Shown here: one piece after another, positions 54,646-64,000 of the stretch
How positions within the stretch are numbered: the stretch's first letter is position 1
Layout: each line of letters opens with the position of its first letter
DNA from: an uncultured Parabacteroides sp.
GTDB taxonomy: Bacteria > Bacteroidota > Bacteroidia > Bacteroidales > Tannerellaceae
DNA length: 64,000 nt
Assembly: GCA_944325355.1 (NCBI GenBank)
Contig: CALUZS010000008.1
Coordinates: forward strand, 1-64,000
Direction: 5' to 3'
The notes under the pieces: model-generated
The model's database searches: none
The model's input: the letters and a program-made list of their open reading frames with translations, nothing else
Told to the model about the DNA's origin: nothing
Made by a program: the position numbers and the translations under genes

Positions 54646-56297
54646 TTAGAATCCTTATCCCTTATCTCCACCCGACGGATTTTACCGCTTATTGTCTTTG
54701 GCAATTCATCAACAAACTCAATGACACGCGGATACTTGTAAGGCGCAGTAACTTTCTTCACATGGTTCTGCAACTCTTTAACCAATTCATCACCAATTTT
54801 ATCTCTGTAATTTTTAGAAAGGACAATTGTTGCTTTCACCACCTGACCACGGATTTCATCCGGCACGCCAGTTATCGCGCATTCAACGACAGCCGGATGA
54901 GTCATCAATGCGCTTTCCACTTCAAACGGGCCTATCCGGTAACCAGAACTCTTTATTACGTCATCGGCCCTGCCAACGAACCAATAATAACCGTCCTCAT
55001 CACGCCATGCGACATCGCCAGTATAATAAATCCCGTCATGCCAAGCCTCTTTCGTACGTTCGGCATCTCGGTAATACTCTTTAAATAATCCGATAGGTTT
55101 GCTTTTCTCCGTATGGATAACAATCTGCCCTTGTTCACCATCCTCTGCACGGGTACCGTCCGGACGCAGCAAATCAACATCATATTGGGGATTAGGAACT
55201 CCCATTGAACCTGGCTTCGGCTCCATCCAAGGGAAAGTCGCTATCGTCAAAGTTGTCTCCGTCTGTCCGAAACCTTCCATAAGTTTAATCCCTGTCAGTT
55301 CATAAAACGTATCGAATACGGCAGGATTCAACGCTTCGCCTGCTATCGTACAATATTGGAGCGAAGAGAGATCATACTTTGTCAGGTCTTCCCGAATCAA
55401 AAAGCGGAATATGGTAGGAGGAGCACATAACGAAGTAATCTTATAATCATGGATCATCTGAAGCATATCCGCAGGCGTAAATTTCTCATGGTCGTACACA
55501 AAGACGGTTGCCCCGGCAATCCATTGTCCATATAATTTGCCCCATACCGCTTTTCCCCAACCGGTGTCGGCAATTGTCAAATGAAGGCTGTCTTTATGCA
55601 AATTATGCCAGAAACTCCCTGTAACGATATGTCCGAGCGGATAGGTAAAATCGTGAGCGACCATTTTCGGATTGCCGGTTGTCCCCGAAGTAAAATACAT
55701 CAACGATATGTCATCGTTTGTATTCGGGCATTCCGGTTTCACAAAAGGAGCTGCATTTTCCAATCCCTTATGAAAATCATCAAAGCCTTCCGGTACAAGC
55801 GGACCGACAGAAACGACCGACTTTACCGACGGTGATTCCGGAAGCGCATCCTTTACATGTTGCAAGATAATTTCCTCACCTGCGCATACTATCACTTTTA
55901 TATCGGCAGCATTTGCCCGATATACAATATCCTTTTTTGTCAACAAATGGGTTGCCGGAATTACCACCGCCCCCAATTTATGCAACGCAATGATTGAAAA
56001 CCAAAATTCATAACGCCGCTTCAAGATCAACATCACCATATCGCCATGTCCTATTCCAAGTTTCTGGAAATAAGAAGCGGTCTGGTCTGTGTACCTCTTC
56101 ATGTCTCCAAAAGAAAAGTCGATATGCTCACCATGATCGTTCGTCCAACAGAGCGCCTTTCGCCCCGGTTCCTCATCTGCCCAAGCATCAACTACATCAT
56201 ATCCGAAATTAAAATTTTCAGGAACTTTTATTTTGAAATTTTTTATGAAATCTTCCTGCGACTCATAAGAGAGCTTATCTACAAATTTCTCTAACAT
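54642..56297 (-). CDS. Acyl-CoA synthetase (AMP-forming, ACSM-like)
   Basis: 551 residues from ATG 56297 ([10 protein letters not shown]); ATG at 56321 is possible. ANL-family enzyme making acyl-CoA from a carboxylate with ATP. Motifs: [71 protein letters not shown] and [12 protein letters not shown] (catalytic Lys). The pattern fits medium-chain or aryl acid synthetases rather than acetyl-CoA synthetase. It sits right after an XRE-cupin regulator gene. The overlap with proB is notable, because proline synthesis has no obvious need for it. Confidence 0.88.
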   Translation of the reverse strand: MLEKFVDKLSYESQEDFIKNFKIKVPENFNFGYDVVDAWADEEPGRKALCWTNDHGEHIDFSFGDMKRYTDQTASYFQKLGIGHGDMVMLILKRRYEFWFSIIALHKLGAVVIPATHLLTKKDIVYRANAADIKVIVCAGEEIILQHVKDALPESPSVKSVVSVGPLVPEGFDDFHKGLENAAPFVKPECPNTNDDISLMYFTSGTTGNPKMVAHDFTYPLGHIVTGSFWHNLHKDSLHLTIADTGWGKAVWGKLYGQWIAGATVFVYDHEKFTPADMLQMIHDYKITSLCAPPTIFRFLIREDLTKYDLSSLQYCTIAGEALNPAVFDTFYELTGIKLMEGFGQTETTLTIATFPWMEPKPGSMGVPNPQYDVDLLRPDGTRAEDGEQGQIVIHTEKSKPIGLFKEYYRDAERTKEAWHDGIYYTGDVAWRDEDGYYWFVGRADDVIKSSGYRIGPFEVESALMTHPAVVECAITGVPDEIRGQVVKATIVLSKNYRDKIGDELVKELQNHVKKVTAPYKYPRVIEFVDELPKTISGKIRRVEIRDKDSK

Positions 56298-56331
56298 AAT
56301 ACACGTTTCATTATTATCCATTATCGCAAAA

Positions 56332-56886
56332 TCAGACAATTACAGCAAGAAATACGACTTTCTTTCCATCCAAAGCCCTCATTCCATGCGGCAATTCCGA
56401 ATTAAAATAAATACTGTCTCCGGTTTCAAGCACCAACTGTTTACCATTGATTTCCAATAGCATCCGGCCTTCCAATACCAAATTATATTCTTGCCCCTGA
56501 TGGGAATTAAGATACATCGGCGTATTTTCCTCCTTCGGATGCACCGTCACAAAGAAAGGATCCGCTTTCCGTCCTGCAAAACCGGCAGCAAGAGATTGGT
56601 ACTTGTAAGCTTTCGTTCGCTCCACCGCAATTCCTTTTCCGCATCGGGTAATAAAATAGGTGCTCATTTTTGGTTCGTCCCCGAACATAAGAGTGGTCAG
56701 TTCCACACCATACGCCTGGGAAATCTGATGAAGCACACTCACCGAAATATCGACATTTCCGCTTTCCAGCTTTAAATACTCTTCCGTACTCAAATGGCAA
56801 GTTTCCGCAATCTCTTCCGGCGTTATTTCCAAAGCTTCCCGAAGCCCTTTCAAACGTTCCGCTATTTGCTGTATCTGCTCGTTCAT
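56332..56886 (-). CDS. XRE-type HTH regulator with cupin domain
   Basis: 184 residues from ATG 56886 ([11 protein letters not shown]); a frame to 56946 would pass the promoter. N-terminal helix-turn-helix ([20 protein letters not shown], about residues 15-65) and C-terminal cupin ([35 protein letters not shown]). The cupin probably binds a small ligand or metal. Such regulators often sit next to an acyl-CoA synthetase in Bacteroidetes and probably control it. First gene of the run to argF'. Confidence 0.88.
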   Translation of the reverse strand: MNEQIQQIAERLKGLREALEITPEEIAETCHLSTEEYLKLESGNVDISVSVLHQISQAYGVELTTLMFGDEPKMSTYFITRCGKGIAVERTKAYKYQSLAAGFAGRKADPFFVTVHPKEENTPMYLNSHQGQEYNLVLEGRMLLEINGKQLVLETGDSIYFNSELPHGMRALDGKKVVFLAVIV

Positions 56887-56911
56887 ATCATAAAATTTAG
56901 ATAAAGTCCCC

Positions 56912-56919
56912 CAAAGGTA
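56912..56919 (-). promoter_or_regulatory. -7 box for the XRE-cupin operon
   Basis: TACCTTTG on the minus strand, 25 bases before the ATG at 56886. Confidence 0.5.
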
Positions 56920-57024
56920 AAAAGAAAAAGGCGAAAAAGAAGACAATATTCCATTAAAACAATTATTTCGACTATCATTTTGACAGATTACACGATTTTG
57001 TTCGCATATTCCAACGATTATATG

Positions 57025-57032
57025 TAAGTTTG
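57025..57032 (+). promoter_or_regulatory. -7 box for queC-queF, with leader hairpin
   Basis: TAAGTTTG with a TTTG at 56997-57000 further upstream (24-base gap). The predicted leader starts with a hairpin AAAAGG-AAAA-CCTTTT (57040-57055). It does not fit the preQ1 riboswitch consensus. Confidence 0.45.
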
Positions 57033-57097
57033 CACTTGAAAAGGAAAACCTTTTCCGTGTGCTTGATTAACCACGTATTAAAAACAAGGAAATATTT

Positions 57098-57772
57098 ATG
57101 AAGAAGAATGATGCCGCAATGGTCTGCCTTTCCGGCGGACAAGACTCTACAACCTGTCTCTTTTGGGCAAAAAAACAATTTAAGCACGTTGAAGCCACTT
57201 GCTTCAACTACGGACAAAAACATTCATTGGAAACAGAAGTCGCAAAAAGAATCGCGTCCGAAGCCAATGTCCCATTCCATCTGTTAGATGTCTCTTTAAT
57301 CAGTCAATTGGATTCGAATTGCTCCCTGACAAACAGCAGCATTCCGATGGACGAAGAGAAACCGGAGAACTCATATCCAAACACATTCGTACCCGGACGT
57401 AATATGATTTTCCTGACATTCGCCGCAATCCTGGCACGGAGCAAGAACATTTTCAATTTGGTTGCGGGAGTTTCGGAAGCCGATTTCAGCGGATACCCGG
57501 ATTGCCGGGACACTTTCATCCGCTCCTTGAATGTAACACTCAATTTGGCGATGGATGAACAATTCGTCATTCACACACCTTTGATGAATAAAGACAAGAG
57601 CGAAGTATGGGAACTGGCAGACCAGCTAAATGTGTTCGACCTTATAAAAGGACAAACGCTCACCTGCTACAATGGTATCCTTGCCAACGGATGCGGACAT
57701 TGCCCGGCATGCAAACTCAGGAAGGCAGGATTGGAAAAATATCTGGCAAGAAAACAAAAACAATTCCAATAA
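57098..57772 (+). CDS. queC: 7-Cyano-7-deazaguanine synthase
   Basis: 224 residues. It turns 7-carboxy-7-deazaguanine plus ammonia and ATP into preQ0 for queuosine. Motifs: [15 protein letters not shown] (PP-loop), [38 protein letters not shown] and the zinc Cys set [11 protein letters not shown]. queF follows after 7 bases. Divergent from the XRE-cupin operon. Confidence 0.96.
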   Translation: MKKNDAAMVCLSGGQDSTTCLFWAKKQFKHVEATCFNYGQKHSLETEVAKRIASEANVPFHLLDVSLISQLDSNCSLTNSSIPMDEEKPENSYPNTFVPGRNMIFLTFAAILARSKNIFNLVAGVSEADFSGYPDCRDTFIRSLNVTLNLAMDEQFVIHTPLMNKDKSEVWELADQLNVFDLIKGQTLTCYNGILANGCGHCPACKLRKAGLEKYLARKQKQFQ

Positions 57773-57779
57773 TACAATT

Positions 57780-58256
57780 ATGAATACAGACCGGCAAGCA
57801 GAAAAAGAGTTGCACCTATTAGGACAAGCCACCGAATACAAACAAGAATATGCCCCGGAGGTTTTAGAAGCATTTACCAATAAGCATCCGGAAAATGATT
57901 ATTGGGTACGGTTTAACTGTCCGGAGTTCACCAGCCTTTGCCCCATTACCGGGCAACCCGATTTCGCAACTATTCTCATAGATTACATCCCCGACAAGAA
58001 AATGGTAGAGAGCAAAAGCCTGAAGCTTTATCTTTTCAGTTTCCGCAATCACGGTTCGTTTCATGAAGACTGCGTAAACATCATCATGAAAGACTTAATC
58101 AGGCTGATGAATCCCAAGTATATCGAAGTAACCGGAATTTTCACCCCAAGAGGAGGAATCAGCATTTATCCCTACTGCAATTACGGCAGAAAAGGAACAA
58201 AATATGAAAAGTTAGCAGAAGAAAGACTCTTCAGGCACAATGATAACAACAGATAA
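57780..58256 (+). CDS. queF: NADPH-dependent 7-cyano-7-deazaguanine reductase
   Basis: 158 residues from ATG 57780; the frame from 57672 lies inside queC. It reduces preQ0 to preQ1. Short unimodular form: [16 protein letters not shown] (nucleophile Cys), [20 protein letters not shown] and [13 protein letters not shown]. Same operon as queC. The next gene's -7 box starts 5 bases after its stop. Confidence 0.95.
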   Translation: MNTDRQAEKELHLLGQATEYKQEYAPEVLEAFTNKHPENDYWVRFNCPEFTSLCPITGQPDFATILIDYIPDKKMVESKSLKLYLFSFRNHGSFHEDCVNIIMKDLIRLMNPKYIEVTGIFTPRGGISIYPYCNYGRKGTKYEKLAEERLFRHNDNNR

Positions 58257-58260
58257 TTTG

Positions 58261-58268
58261 TATATTTG
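58261..58268 (+). promoter_or_regulatory. -7 box for the DUF1080 gene
   Basis: TATATTTG right after the queF stop, 36 bases before the ATG at 58305. Confidence 0.5.
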
Positions 58269-58304
58269 CAAACAGAAAAACATAACTTAAAAAGAAAAAT
58301 ACAA

Positions 58305-59066
58305 ATGGAAAAAAAACTTTTAGTTGCCGCAGCATTGCTAATGACAAGTTGCGCATTTATCTCGGCTCAAGCTCCCATGAAGCCTGAAATGTCGGAATTT
58401 TATGAACCTGTTCCTCCAACCGTTACACCTGGTACTGAATTAAAAGGCGGAGGATTTACCGCTCCTTCAGATGCAATCGTTTTGTTTGACGGAAAAGATT
58501 TGTCTGCTTGGGAAAACTCCCAAGGAGGTCCTGCCGAATGGAAAGTTAAAGGTGGTGTAATGACCGTAGATAAAAGCAAAGGAGACATACGCACAAAAGA
58601 AAAATTCGAGAGTTTCCAACTTCACATTGAGTGGAGAGTTCCCGAAAATATCCAAGGGTCAAGCCAGTCTCGCGGAAACAGCGGCGTTTTCTTGCAGGGA
58701 ATGTACGAAATACAGATACTCGACAATTACAACAACAAAACATATGTAAACGGGCAAGCCGGTAGTGTTTACAAACAAACCACCCCGCTCGCAAACGCAA
58801 TGCGGAAACCGGGAGAATGGAACGTATATGATATTATTTATACCGCACCGGTATTCAAAGAAGACGGAACATACCGCATTCCGCCGCGCGTAACCGTAAT
58901 ACAGAACGGCGTTGTCCTGCAAAACAATACTACAATCTTAGGAACAACCGAATATATCGGATTCCCGAAAGTAGTTAAACACGGAGCAGGTCCTATTATT
59001 TTACAGAGCCACGGAGACCCAAGCGAACCAATCAGCTTCCGCAACATCTGGATCCGGAAAATGTAA
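58305..59066 (+). CDS. Secreted DUF1080 protein (3-keto-glycoside hydrolase-type)
   Basis: 253 residues from ATG 58305. Signal peptide MEKKLLVAAALLMTSCAFISA. A single DUF1080 concanavalin-like domain: IVLFDGKDLSAWENSQGGPA, SFQLHIEWRVPE, SRGNSGVFLQGMYEIQILD, HGDPSEPISFRNIWIRKM. Related to the two C-terminal domains of the large protein at 26488-29988 but without the HEAT part. No oxidoreductase is next to it. Between about 20 and 45 a Pro-rich linker follows the signal (a possible lipobox TSC at residue 16 is followed by further hydrophobic residues, so lipidation is uncertain). Confidence 0.85.
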   Translation: MEKKLLVAAALLMTSCAFISAQAPMKPEMSEFYEPVPPTVTPGTELKGGGFTAPSDAIVLFDGKDLSAWENSQGGPAEWKVKGGVMTVDKSKGDIRTKEKFESFQLHIEWRVPENIQGSSQSRGNSGVFLQGMYEIQILDNYNNKTYVNGQAGSVYKQTTPLANAMRKPGEWNVYDIIYTAPVFKEDGTYRIPPRVTVIQNGVVLQNNTTILGTTEYIGFPKVVKHGAGPIILQSHGDPSEPISFRNIWIRKM

Positions 59067-59096
59067 AAAACACATTTCATCTTATTTTTAAATATA

Positions 59097-59140
59097 AAAC
59101 CGGGCTATTCCTCAAAGCAAGGGGAATAGCCCGGTTTATT
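59097..59140 (+). terminator. Terminator after the DUF1080 gene
   Basis: AAACCGGGCTATTCC (59097-59111) pairs perfectly with GGAATAGCCCGGTTT (59123-59137). The rest of the gap to 59308 shows no gene. Confidence 0.85.
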
Positions 59141-59308
59141 TATCCGAAGCTTCCTTAAAAAACAACAACAATCACCTACACAAAAGCTGGCAATTGTCCG
59201 GAAATAAGCGCACATCTTTTCCTGAAAACGCTGCCGGAAAAATTTCAAAAACATCCCGTCTTTCCAAGAAAAACCGGGCAGTAACGGAAAACAACCCTTA
59301 TTATCTAT

Positions 59309-60337
59309 TTAGATCAATGAATTCCATCCTTGAGCTCTCAGCTCGACCTCGCCCCCGTCGCGCCCCTCCAAATAACAACCTAATTCAGGTTTGGTGATAT
59401 GACCGATGATTTTTATGCCTTCCATCTCGGATATCCGGTCATGTTCCGTCAAAGGGACAGTAAAAAGCAATTCATAATCCTCGCCTCCATTCAGAGCCGC
59501 TGTAACCAAATTCATACTAAACTGTTCTGCCATTACAGCCGTTTGATAATCAATCGGTATACGGTCTTCATAAATTCGGCAACCCACATTACTTTCTTTC
59601 GCGATGTGCAACAATTCCGAAGAAAGACCGTCGGAGACATCCATCATCGCCGTAGGAACAATATCCAATTTTGCCAACCCGGCTACAATATCTTTCCGGG
59701 CTTCCGGTTTCAATTGACGCTCCAATAAATATTCTTTACCTGCAAAATCCGGAGTAAAATCTTTCTCTCCCCGAAAAACGCTTTTCTCACGCTCCAAAAG
59801 CTGCAAGCCCATATAGGCAGCACCCAAATCTCCAGAAACACAAATCAAATCGGTTTCACGAGCGCCATTCCGGTAAACGACCTTCCCTGGTTCACCCTCG
59901 CCAATACAAGTGATACTGATAGTCAGTCCCGTCATCGATGCCGAAGTATCGCCACCAACCAAATCGACACCATAAACATCGCATGCCAAACGTATTCCTT
60001 CATACAGCATATCCAAATCTTCAACACTGAAACGTTTGGAAACACCTAAAGAGACGGTGATCTGCTTCGGTTGCCCGTTCATCGCATAAATGTCCGAAAA
60101 ATTAACAACAGCAGATTTATATCCCAAATGCTTCAGTGGAACATAAGTCAAGTCAAAATGAATTCCTTCCAACAACAAATCAGTTGTGACCAAGACTTGC
60201 CGGTCAGCGTAATCCAATACCGCCGCATCGTCTCCCACGCCTTTTAAGGTCGAACCATTCTTCAATTCAATCTTTTCCGTCAGATGACGTATCAATCCAA
60301 ATTCCCCTAAAGTCGATATTTCAGTTCTATTCCCCAT
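59309..60337 (-). CDS. thiL: Thiamine-monophosphate kinase
   Basis: 342 residues. Phosphorylates thiamine phosphate to the diphosphate cofactor. PurM-like fold: GVGDDAAVLDYADRQVLVTT, LLLEGIHFDLTY (metal-binding acidic residues), LVGGDTSASMTGLTISITC, CVSGDLGAAYMGLQLLE, AMMDVSDGLSSELLHIA. The thiDE genes lie 18 kb away. It is the second gene after lpxK, with a 19-base gap. Confidence 0.94.
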   Translation of the reverse strand: MGNRTEISTLGEFGLIRHLTEKIELKNGSTLKGVGDDAAVLDYADRQVLVTTDLLLEGIHFDLTYVPLKHLGYKSAVVNFSDIYAMNGQPKQITVSLGVSKRFSVEDLDMLYEGIRLACDVYGVDLVGGDTSASMTGLTISITCIGEGEPGKVVYRNGARETDLICVSGDLGAAYMGLQLLEREKSVFRGEKDFTPDFAGKEYLLERQLKPEARKDIVAGLAKLDIVPTAMMDVSDGLSSELLHIAKESNVGCRIYEDRIPIDYQTAVMAEQFSMNLVTAALNGGEDYELLFTVPLTEHDRISEMEGIKIIGHITKPELGCYLEGRDGGEVELRAQGWNSLI

Positions 60338-60356
60338 ATTTCAATGTATAAATTCT

Positions 60357-61451
60357 TCAGATTTTATTATTTAACACGGTTACAACGTGCTTAATGAGCA
60401 TTTCTTTAAAATCGTCCTCCTTGTTCAACTGGAAATTCACCGTTATCGGCAAAGCATACAACAGCTTCTTCCAAGCATCCGGAAGAAAAGTGGCGTTTTT
60501 CAGGCGGGCGGCATCTTTTTCCGTCGTTATAATTAGTTTTGAAGGCGATTCCATTTTTTTCAAAATACTGTCAAGACGATTGATATCCGCCGGTCTGTAA
60601 TTATAATGGTCGGCAAACAAAGCGGGAAAGACTTTGGAAGAATGACTTTTTATTTTCTCCACAAATAATTCAGGAGAAGCGATTCCCGCCATCAGGAGGA
60701 CATCCTCATCACTTTTTAATTCAGACAGCGAACGAGCTTCCGCCACCTCCGGAAACAAAGGATACAACTCTCCGTAACCTATATTTGAAAAAAACAACCG
60801 CTGATAAGGACACAGCTTCACATTTCCCATCACTATCCGGTAATCGATAGGCTGCATTTCCCCACTGCATTTCGTAATAATGACGATATCTGCCCGGCGC
60901 ACTCCTGAAGCCGGTTCACGCAACCGTCCCACTGGCAACAAGGCATCTTCATAATACGGATAGTGTATATCTGTCAAAAGAATAGACAAAGAAGGAGTTA
61001 CGTACCTGTGTTGGAAAGCATCGTCAAGAAGAATAACGTTCGGACGTAATTTTTCTTCAAGAGCGAGCAATTGCGAAATGCCATTCCGTCGGTCGGCATC
61101 GACAGCAACCGTCACTTCCGGAAATTTTTGCTTCAATTGGTAGGGCTCGTCCCCAATGTCCGCACTGGAAGAATCACTGCCTGCAAGCAAAAAGCCCTTT
61201 GTCTTACGCTTATATCCCCGACTAAGGACTGCAACCCGGTACTTTTTCTCCACAAACAAACGAATCAAGAACTCAATATGCGGAGTCTTCCCCGTACCGC
61301 CCACCGTTATATTACCCACAGATATGACAGGGACATCATATTGTTCCGTCCGAAGAATACCCCAATCAAACAACTGATTCCGAAACCTTACCCCTATCCC
61401 GTACAAGAGCGCAAAAGGTAATAACCAATATTTCTTTTCTATTCTTTCCAA
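60357..61451 (-). CDS. lpxK: Tetraacyldisaccharide 4'-kinase
   Basis: 364 residues from a TTG start at 61451. No in-frame ATG lies between the -7 box (61484) and this point, and the N-terminus LLPFALLYGIGVRFRNQLFD fits the family from here. It phosphorylates the 4' position of lipid A precursor at the inner membrane. Motifs: ISVGNITVGGTGKTPHIEFL (Walker A), LSRGYKRKTKGF, VILLDDAFQHRYV (Walker B-like DDAFQHR), GRLREPASGVRRADIVIIT. Cotranscribed with thiL. Confidence 0.93.
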   Translation of the reverse strand: MERIEKKYWLLPFALLYGIGVRFRNQLFDWGILRTEQYDVPVISVGNITVGGTGKTPHIEFLIRLFVEKKYRVAVLSRGYKRKTKGFLLAGSDSSSADIGDEPYQLKQKFPEVTVAVDADRRNGISQLLALEEKLRPNVILLDDAFQHRYVTPSLSILLTDIHYPYYEDALLPVGRLREPASGVRRADIVIITKCSGEMQPIDYRIVMGNVKLCPYQRLFFSNIGYGELYPLFPEVAEARSLSELKSDEDVLLMAGIASPELFVEKIKSHSSKVFPALFADHYNYRPADINRLDSILKKMESPSKLIITTEKDAARLKNATFLPDAWKKLLYALPITVNFQLNKEDDFKEMLIKHVVTVLNNKI

Positions 61452-61483
61452 GCCTGTGTTGCAACTTCCTGATTCTACCTCTG

Positions 61484-61491
61484 CAAATATA
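61484..61491 (-). promoter_or_regulatory. -7 box for lpxK-thiL
   Basis: TATATTTG on the minus strand, 32 bases before the TTG start of lpxK. Confidence 0.5.
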
Positions 61492-61506
61492 AATGATTAA
61501 TGTCAG

Positions 61507-62457
61507 TTATGAAAGACCTGCAGCCATATCTTCAATCTCCCTGTCGTTAAAACAGACTTGCCTATAAATATCTTCCAACAACTTGGCATCAATTTTATTG
61601 AAATCCTCTTCTCTCACTGTAACAAACAGTCCGCCTATATCCGCAGCGCCGGGGCTCGATACAAAACGTTCTTTCCCCACGGCTGCATATTGCCACGGAC
61701 GGTGCCTTCTCCTCGGGATTACCACCAACACCCATTCGCCGGACAAATAGTAGCCAAACAGATTTATTGGAGACTCTGTAGTTTCATCCTCCAAAGCCGG
61801 CAAAACAGAATAAATTTTTTTAAACAAACCTATTGATTCTTCCCGGGATTCCGATTTCAAAACAAACCCGTTACGCAAATAGTCGGTCAGTACATTTACC
61901 TTGCCGCCAGGAAAGCCTTCGATGTTAATCGGCTTCCCCTTCGACAAAACATCTGTATCCAATGGCATCTGCCCATATGTTACAATCTGGAAATGGGCAT
62001 GGTCGGGAGCTGAAGCCCCACAACAAGGACCGTTGTATATAATCGTATAGCCGTCATACCGCCGAGCTAAATCGACAAAATCCCCTATCCGTTCCAAAAT
62101 CGACTGCGGTTCGTGTCTCAACGCCGGCACCGTAAAATGCTCCCGGAATATCGGGTACGGATTTACCAACACCAGATAATCCTTATGGAAAGGCAGACGA
62201 ATCTGTTCATCCGGCAAATTTGCCGGGCAAAGAAAACACTTGCGATTCTTTATCGATTCCGCATCGACTTTTGCCGCCGACGAGACAATCCGTGCCGGAT
62301 TAAACTGCACGCTTATCCGGAGCCCGCCCATCTCAAAATCTTTCGTACGGACCTTATCCAACGCCCCAAAATTTGTTTTTACAAGGCTCCACGATTCCAT
62401 TTGCTGCCGGAGGAGTTCCGACAACGATATTTCGTTACTTTCATCCATGATTTTCAT
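61507..62457 (-). CDS. DUF4922 protein with GalT-like HxHxQ motif
   Basis: 316 residues; ATG 62457 is used, ATG 62448 is equally possible. It has a CxxC ([15 protein letters not shown], near residue 75) and, further on, [13 protein letters not shown], the HxHxQ signature of the GalT/ATP-adenylyltransferase branch of the HIT superfamily. [19 protein letters not shown] precedes it, as in that branch. A nucleotidyl transfer or phosphorolysis of a sugar nucleotide is thus plausible but unproven. It overlaps the glycosyltransferase gene by 17 bases, which suggests joint work in a glycan pathway. Confidence 0.78.
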   Translation of the reverse strand: MKIMDESNEISLSELLRQQMESWSLVKTNFGALDKVRTKDFEMGGLRISVQFNPARIVSSAAKVDAESIKNRKCFLCPANLPDEQIRLPFHKDYLVLVNPYPIFREHFTVPALRHEPQSILERIGDFVDLARRYDGYTIIYNGPCCGASAPDHAHFQIVTYGQMPLDTDVLSKGKPINIEGFPGGKVNVLTDYLRNGFVLKSESREESIGLFKKIYSVLPALEDETTESPINLFGYYLSGEWVLVVIPRRRHRPWQYAAVGKERFVSSPGAADIGGLFVTVREEDFNKIDAKLLEDIYRQVCFNDREIEDMAAGLS

Positions 62458-63910
62458 TCATTTTTATACGAGCCTGCAATTCCCATGTGCGAATGCGGTC
62501 TTTATACAAATTATTCCGATTTATTTGCACAATATCCAACGCTGCGTCTGAATTTTCTTCCCAACGGCGGCACAAATAAACAGGCTCGTAAATTCTTCCA
62601 ATCCTGTATTCCCGGCAAATACGCAACCCTACGGCATAATCTTCCCCATAGCTTGTGTTGGGAAAATGCAGTTTCCGTATCAACGGCATATAAAATGCGC
62701 GGGGAGCGCCCAGCCCGTTTACACGCAGAGCATTATTCCTTCCATTCTTTTCCGTCCATTCCCTGTGGTCTATGATTCCTGGCGGAATTGTCTCCAGTTG
62801 GAAATTTGTCATACGATATGTTCCTACAACCATAGCACAACGTTCCTTATAAAACGTCTCGACAATCATCTGCAATGAATCCTCCCTGCTATACAAATCA
62901 TCGCTGTCCAATTGAATGATAAACCGCCCGCACCGGGAATCGTCCGCAGCGCTGTTCCAACATCCTCCGATTCCCAAATCATATCGTTCAGGTATCAGAT
63001 GAACTAATCGTTTGTCCACTGCAAAATCCTGAATTTTTTCAGTCGTCCCGTCCGTCGAATGGTTATCAACCACAATGAGATTAAAAGGGAAATTCGTTTT
63101 TTGCCGAAACACTGAGATAATTGCATCAGCAATCGTCTTGACCCGGTTCTTCACCGGAATAACTACGGTGGCTTCCACCGGGAACGACAACGAATCAGGG
63201 AAGTTCATCTCCTTAACATCCGGAGTCAGGTAACCGCCTACCGCTTTCAGATGGGATGTACAAATCTGTTCCATCTCCAACTGCACTTCCTTGTTCCGGG
63301 GATTTACATAATCAAACATTTTTTCCCCAGAAGGGCGGGCATCATCCTCGGCATCCACATACAAATACTCGTTGATATGCACCACGGGATATTTCCGACT
63401 TATCGCCAAACGCAAATCGTACATTCCACCAAACGAATATGATTCTGTCATTTCCTTAACAGCTTCTTTCAACGCTTCGGTTTGAAAAAAAAGCAAATGC
63501 CCGAAATCGAAATCATCACGCAGGCTTCCTTGCTGATAATCTATCAGAGGATGTTCCTCCAACGAATTTTCTTTTTTTATATAATAATCAGCGTAGACCA
63601 TCCCTGCGCCTGTTGCCTTCGCCACTGAAAGCATCCGTTCCAATGAATTCCCATCCAACGAAAGCTTCCCGTCATATATATATAATAATGTATAAGAAGA
63701 ACGGGCAGAGCATACGATTTTCCGGACACTCTCCGAGCTTCCCAATCCGGGCAGCAGTAATATATCCAATTCCGGACAGCCACTCTTTACCTCTTCCCTA
63801 TCGGTAACAAATGTAATGTTTCCGGATAAACTGTACTTTTCCAACTGCTCTTTCAATGCAAATGCCGACTTCCTATTTGCAAACAGAAAGAAGTAATCTA
63901 TTTTACTCAT
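62441..63910 (-). CDS. Family 2 glycosyltransferase with N-terminal extension
   Basis: 489 residues. The first 230 or so residues form a separate domain ([40 protein letters not shown]) that looks like a truncated or inactive GT-A domain. A GT2 catalytic domain starts near 245: [49 protein letters not shown] (DxD, metal and sugar nucleotide), and [20 protein letters not shown] (ED acceptor-site motif). No membrane segment. Acts on an unknown glycan. Its ATG is 90 bases from the window end, and it overlaps the DUF4922 gene. Confidence 0.85.
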   Translation of the reverse strand: MSKIDYFFLFANRKSAFALKEQLEKYSLSGNITFVTDREEVKSGCPELDILLLPGLGSSESVRKIVCSARSSYTLLYIYDGKLSLDGNSLERMLSVAKATGAGMVYADYYIKKENSLEEHPLIDYQQGSLRDDFDFGHLLFFQTEALKEAVKEMTESYSFGGMYDLRLAISRKYPVVHINEYLYVDAEDDARPSGEKMFDYVNPRNKEVQLEMEQICTSHLKAVGGYLTPDVKEMNFPDSLSFPVEATVVIPVKNRVKTIADAIISVFRQKTNFPFNLIVVDNHSTDGTTEKIQDFAVDKRLVHLIPERYDLGIGGCWNSAADDSRCGRFIIQLDSDDLYSREDSLQMIVETFYKERCAMVVGTYRMTNFQLETIPPGIIDHREWTEKNGRNNALRVNGLGAPRAFYMPLIRKLHFPNTSYGEDYAVGLRICREYRIGRIYEPVYLCRRWEENSDAALDIVQINRNNLYKDRIRTWELQARIKMNENHG

Positions 63911-64000
63911 TTTTTACCAAATAATTATATATAAGTTAAGCGTTTTCCCACCGCTCACAATTTCGCCCGTTCTCAACACCACAACAAATCTTTCCAGCGT

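Noticed and set aside
57033..57097. preQ1 riboswitch ahead of queC
   Set aside because: Only an AAAAGG/CCTTTT hairpin is present; the consensus loop and A-rich pseudoknot tail could not be matched.

Overview
The window looks like chromosomal DNA from a Bacteroidales bacterium. This is inferred from gene content and promoter style, not from a database match. The evidence is: a menaquinone gene run; an N-succinylornithine-type carbamoyltransferase; a subtilase with a C-terminal domain like those exported by type IX secretion; DUF1080 proteins paired with a Gfo/Idh/MocA oxidoreductase; and a TAnnTTTG promoter -7 box (the Bacteroidetes primary sigma type) in front of most transcription units. A Parabacteroides/Odoribacter-like gut or oral lineage fits, but genus cannot be fixed from this alone.

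Layout. 1-71 is the 3' part of a tRNA-Thr gene. 201-1642 is a tandemly duplicated unit on the minus strand: ECF-type promoter, conserved leader, small secreted protein and terminator. 1709-7658 (minus) holds carbohydrate and energy genes: manA, glgB, ppdK. 7835-20705 (plus) holds rlmD, an MltF-type lytic transglycosylase, dnaB, menD-menB-menC-menE and two DUF3857/transglutaminase-like secreted proteins, mostly with gaps of a few bases. 20707-24062 is an AT-rich accessory cluster: a membrane-anchored TPR/LuxR-type regulator, a lipoprotein and a small beta-barrel. 24170-31263 (minus) has the subtilase and a two-gene DUF1080/oxidoreductase operon. 31264-31888 is non-coding and carries a 22-nt repeat and a strong hairpin. 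31889-38322 (minus) is an efflux operon (TolC-like protein, membrane fusion protein, two ABC-2 permeases, no ATPase) preceded by a coiled-coil membrane protein and a Crp-type regulator.

38711-51244 is mainly housekeeping: TPR protein, ribH, tRNA-Tyr, tRNA-Gly, thiD-thiE (minus), yicC-gmk-small membrane protein-nadD, two lipoproteins, lysS, gpsA, pgi and a TPR protein. 51330-56886 (minus) reads XRE-cupin regulator, acyl-CoA synthetase, proB, proA, argF'. 57098-59066 (plus) has queC, queF and a DUF1080 protein. 59309-63910 (minus) has thiL, lpxK, a DUF4922 protein with a GalT-like HxHxQ motif, and a family 2 glycosyltransferase.

The most unusual items are: the duplicated ECF-driven unit, whose second copy has a frameshifted C-terminus and whose copies share a possible leader peptide; the AT-rich regulator/lipoprotein/barrel cluster; the 22-nt repeat with perfect 21-bp inverted arms at 31687-31755; a catalytically dead transglutaminase partner gene; and a 60-residue membrane protein locked between gmk and nadD by ATGA overlaps at both ends. 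Several start codons were moved from TTG to a downstream ATG because the TTG lies inside a promoter -7 box or before a clear signal peptide.
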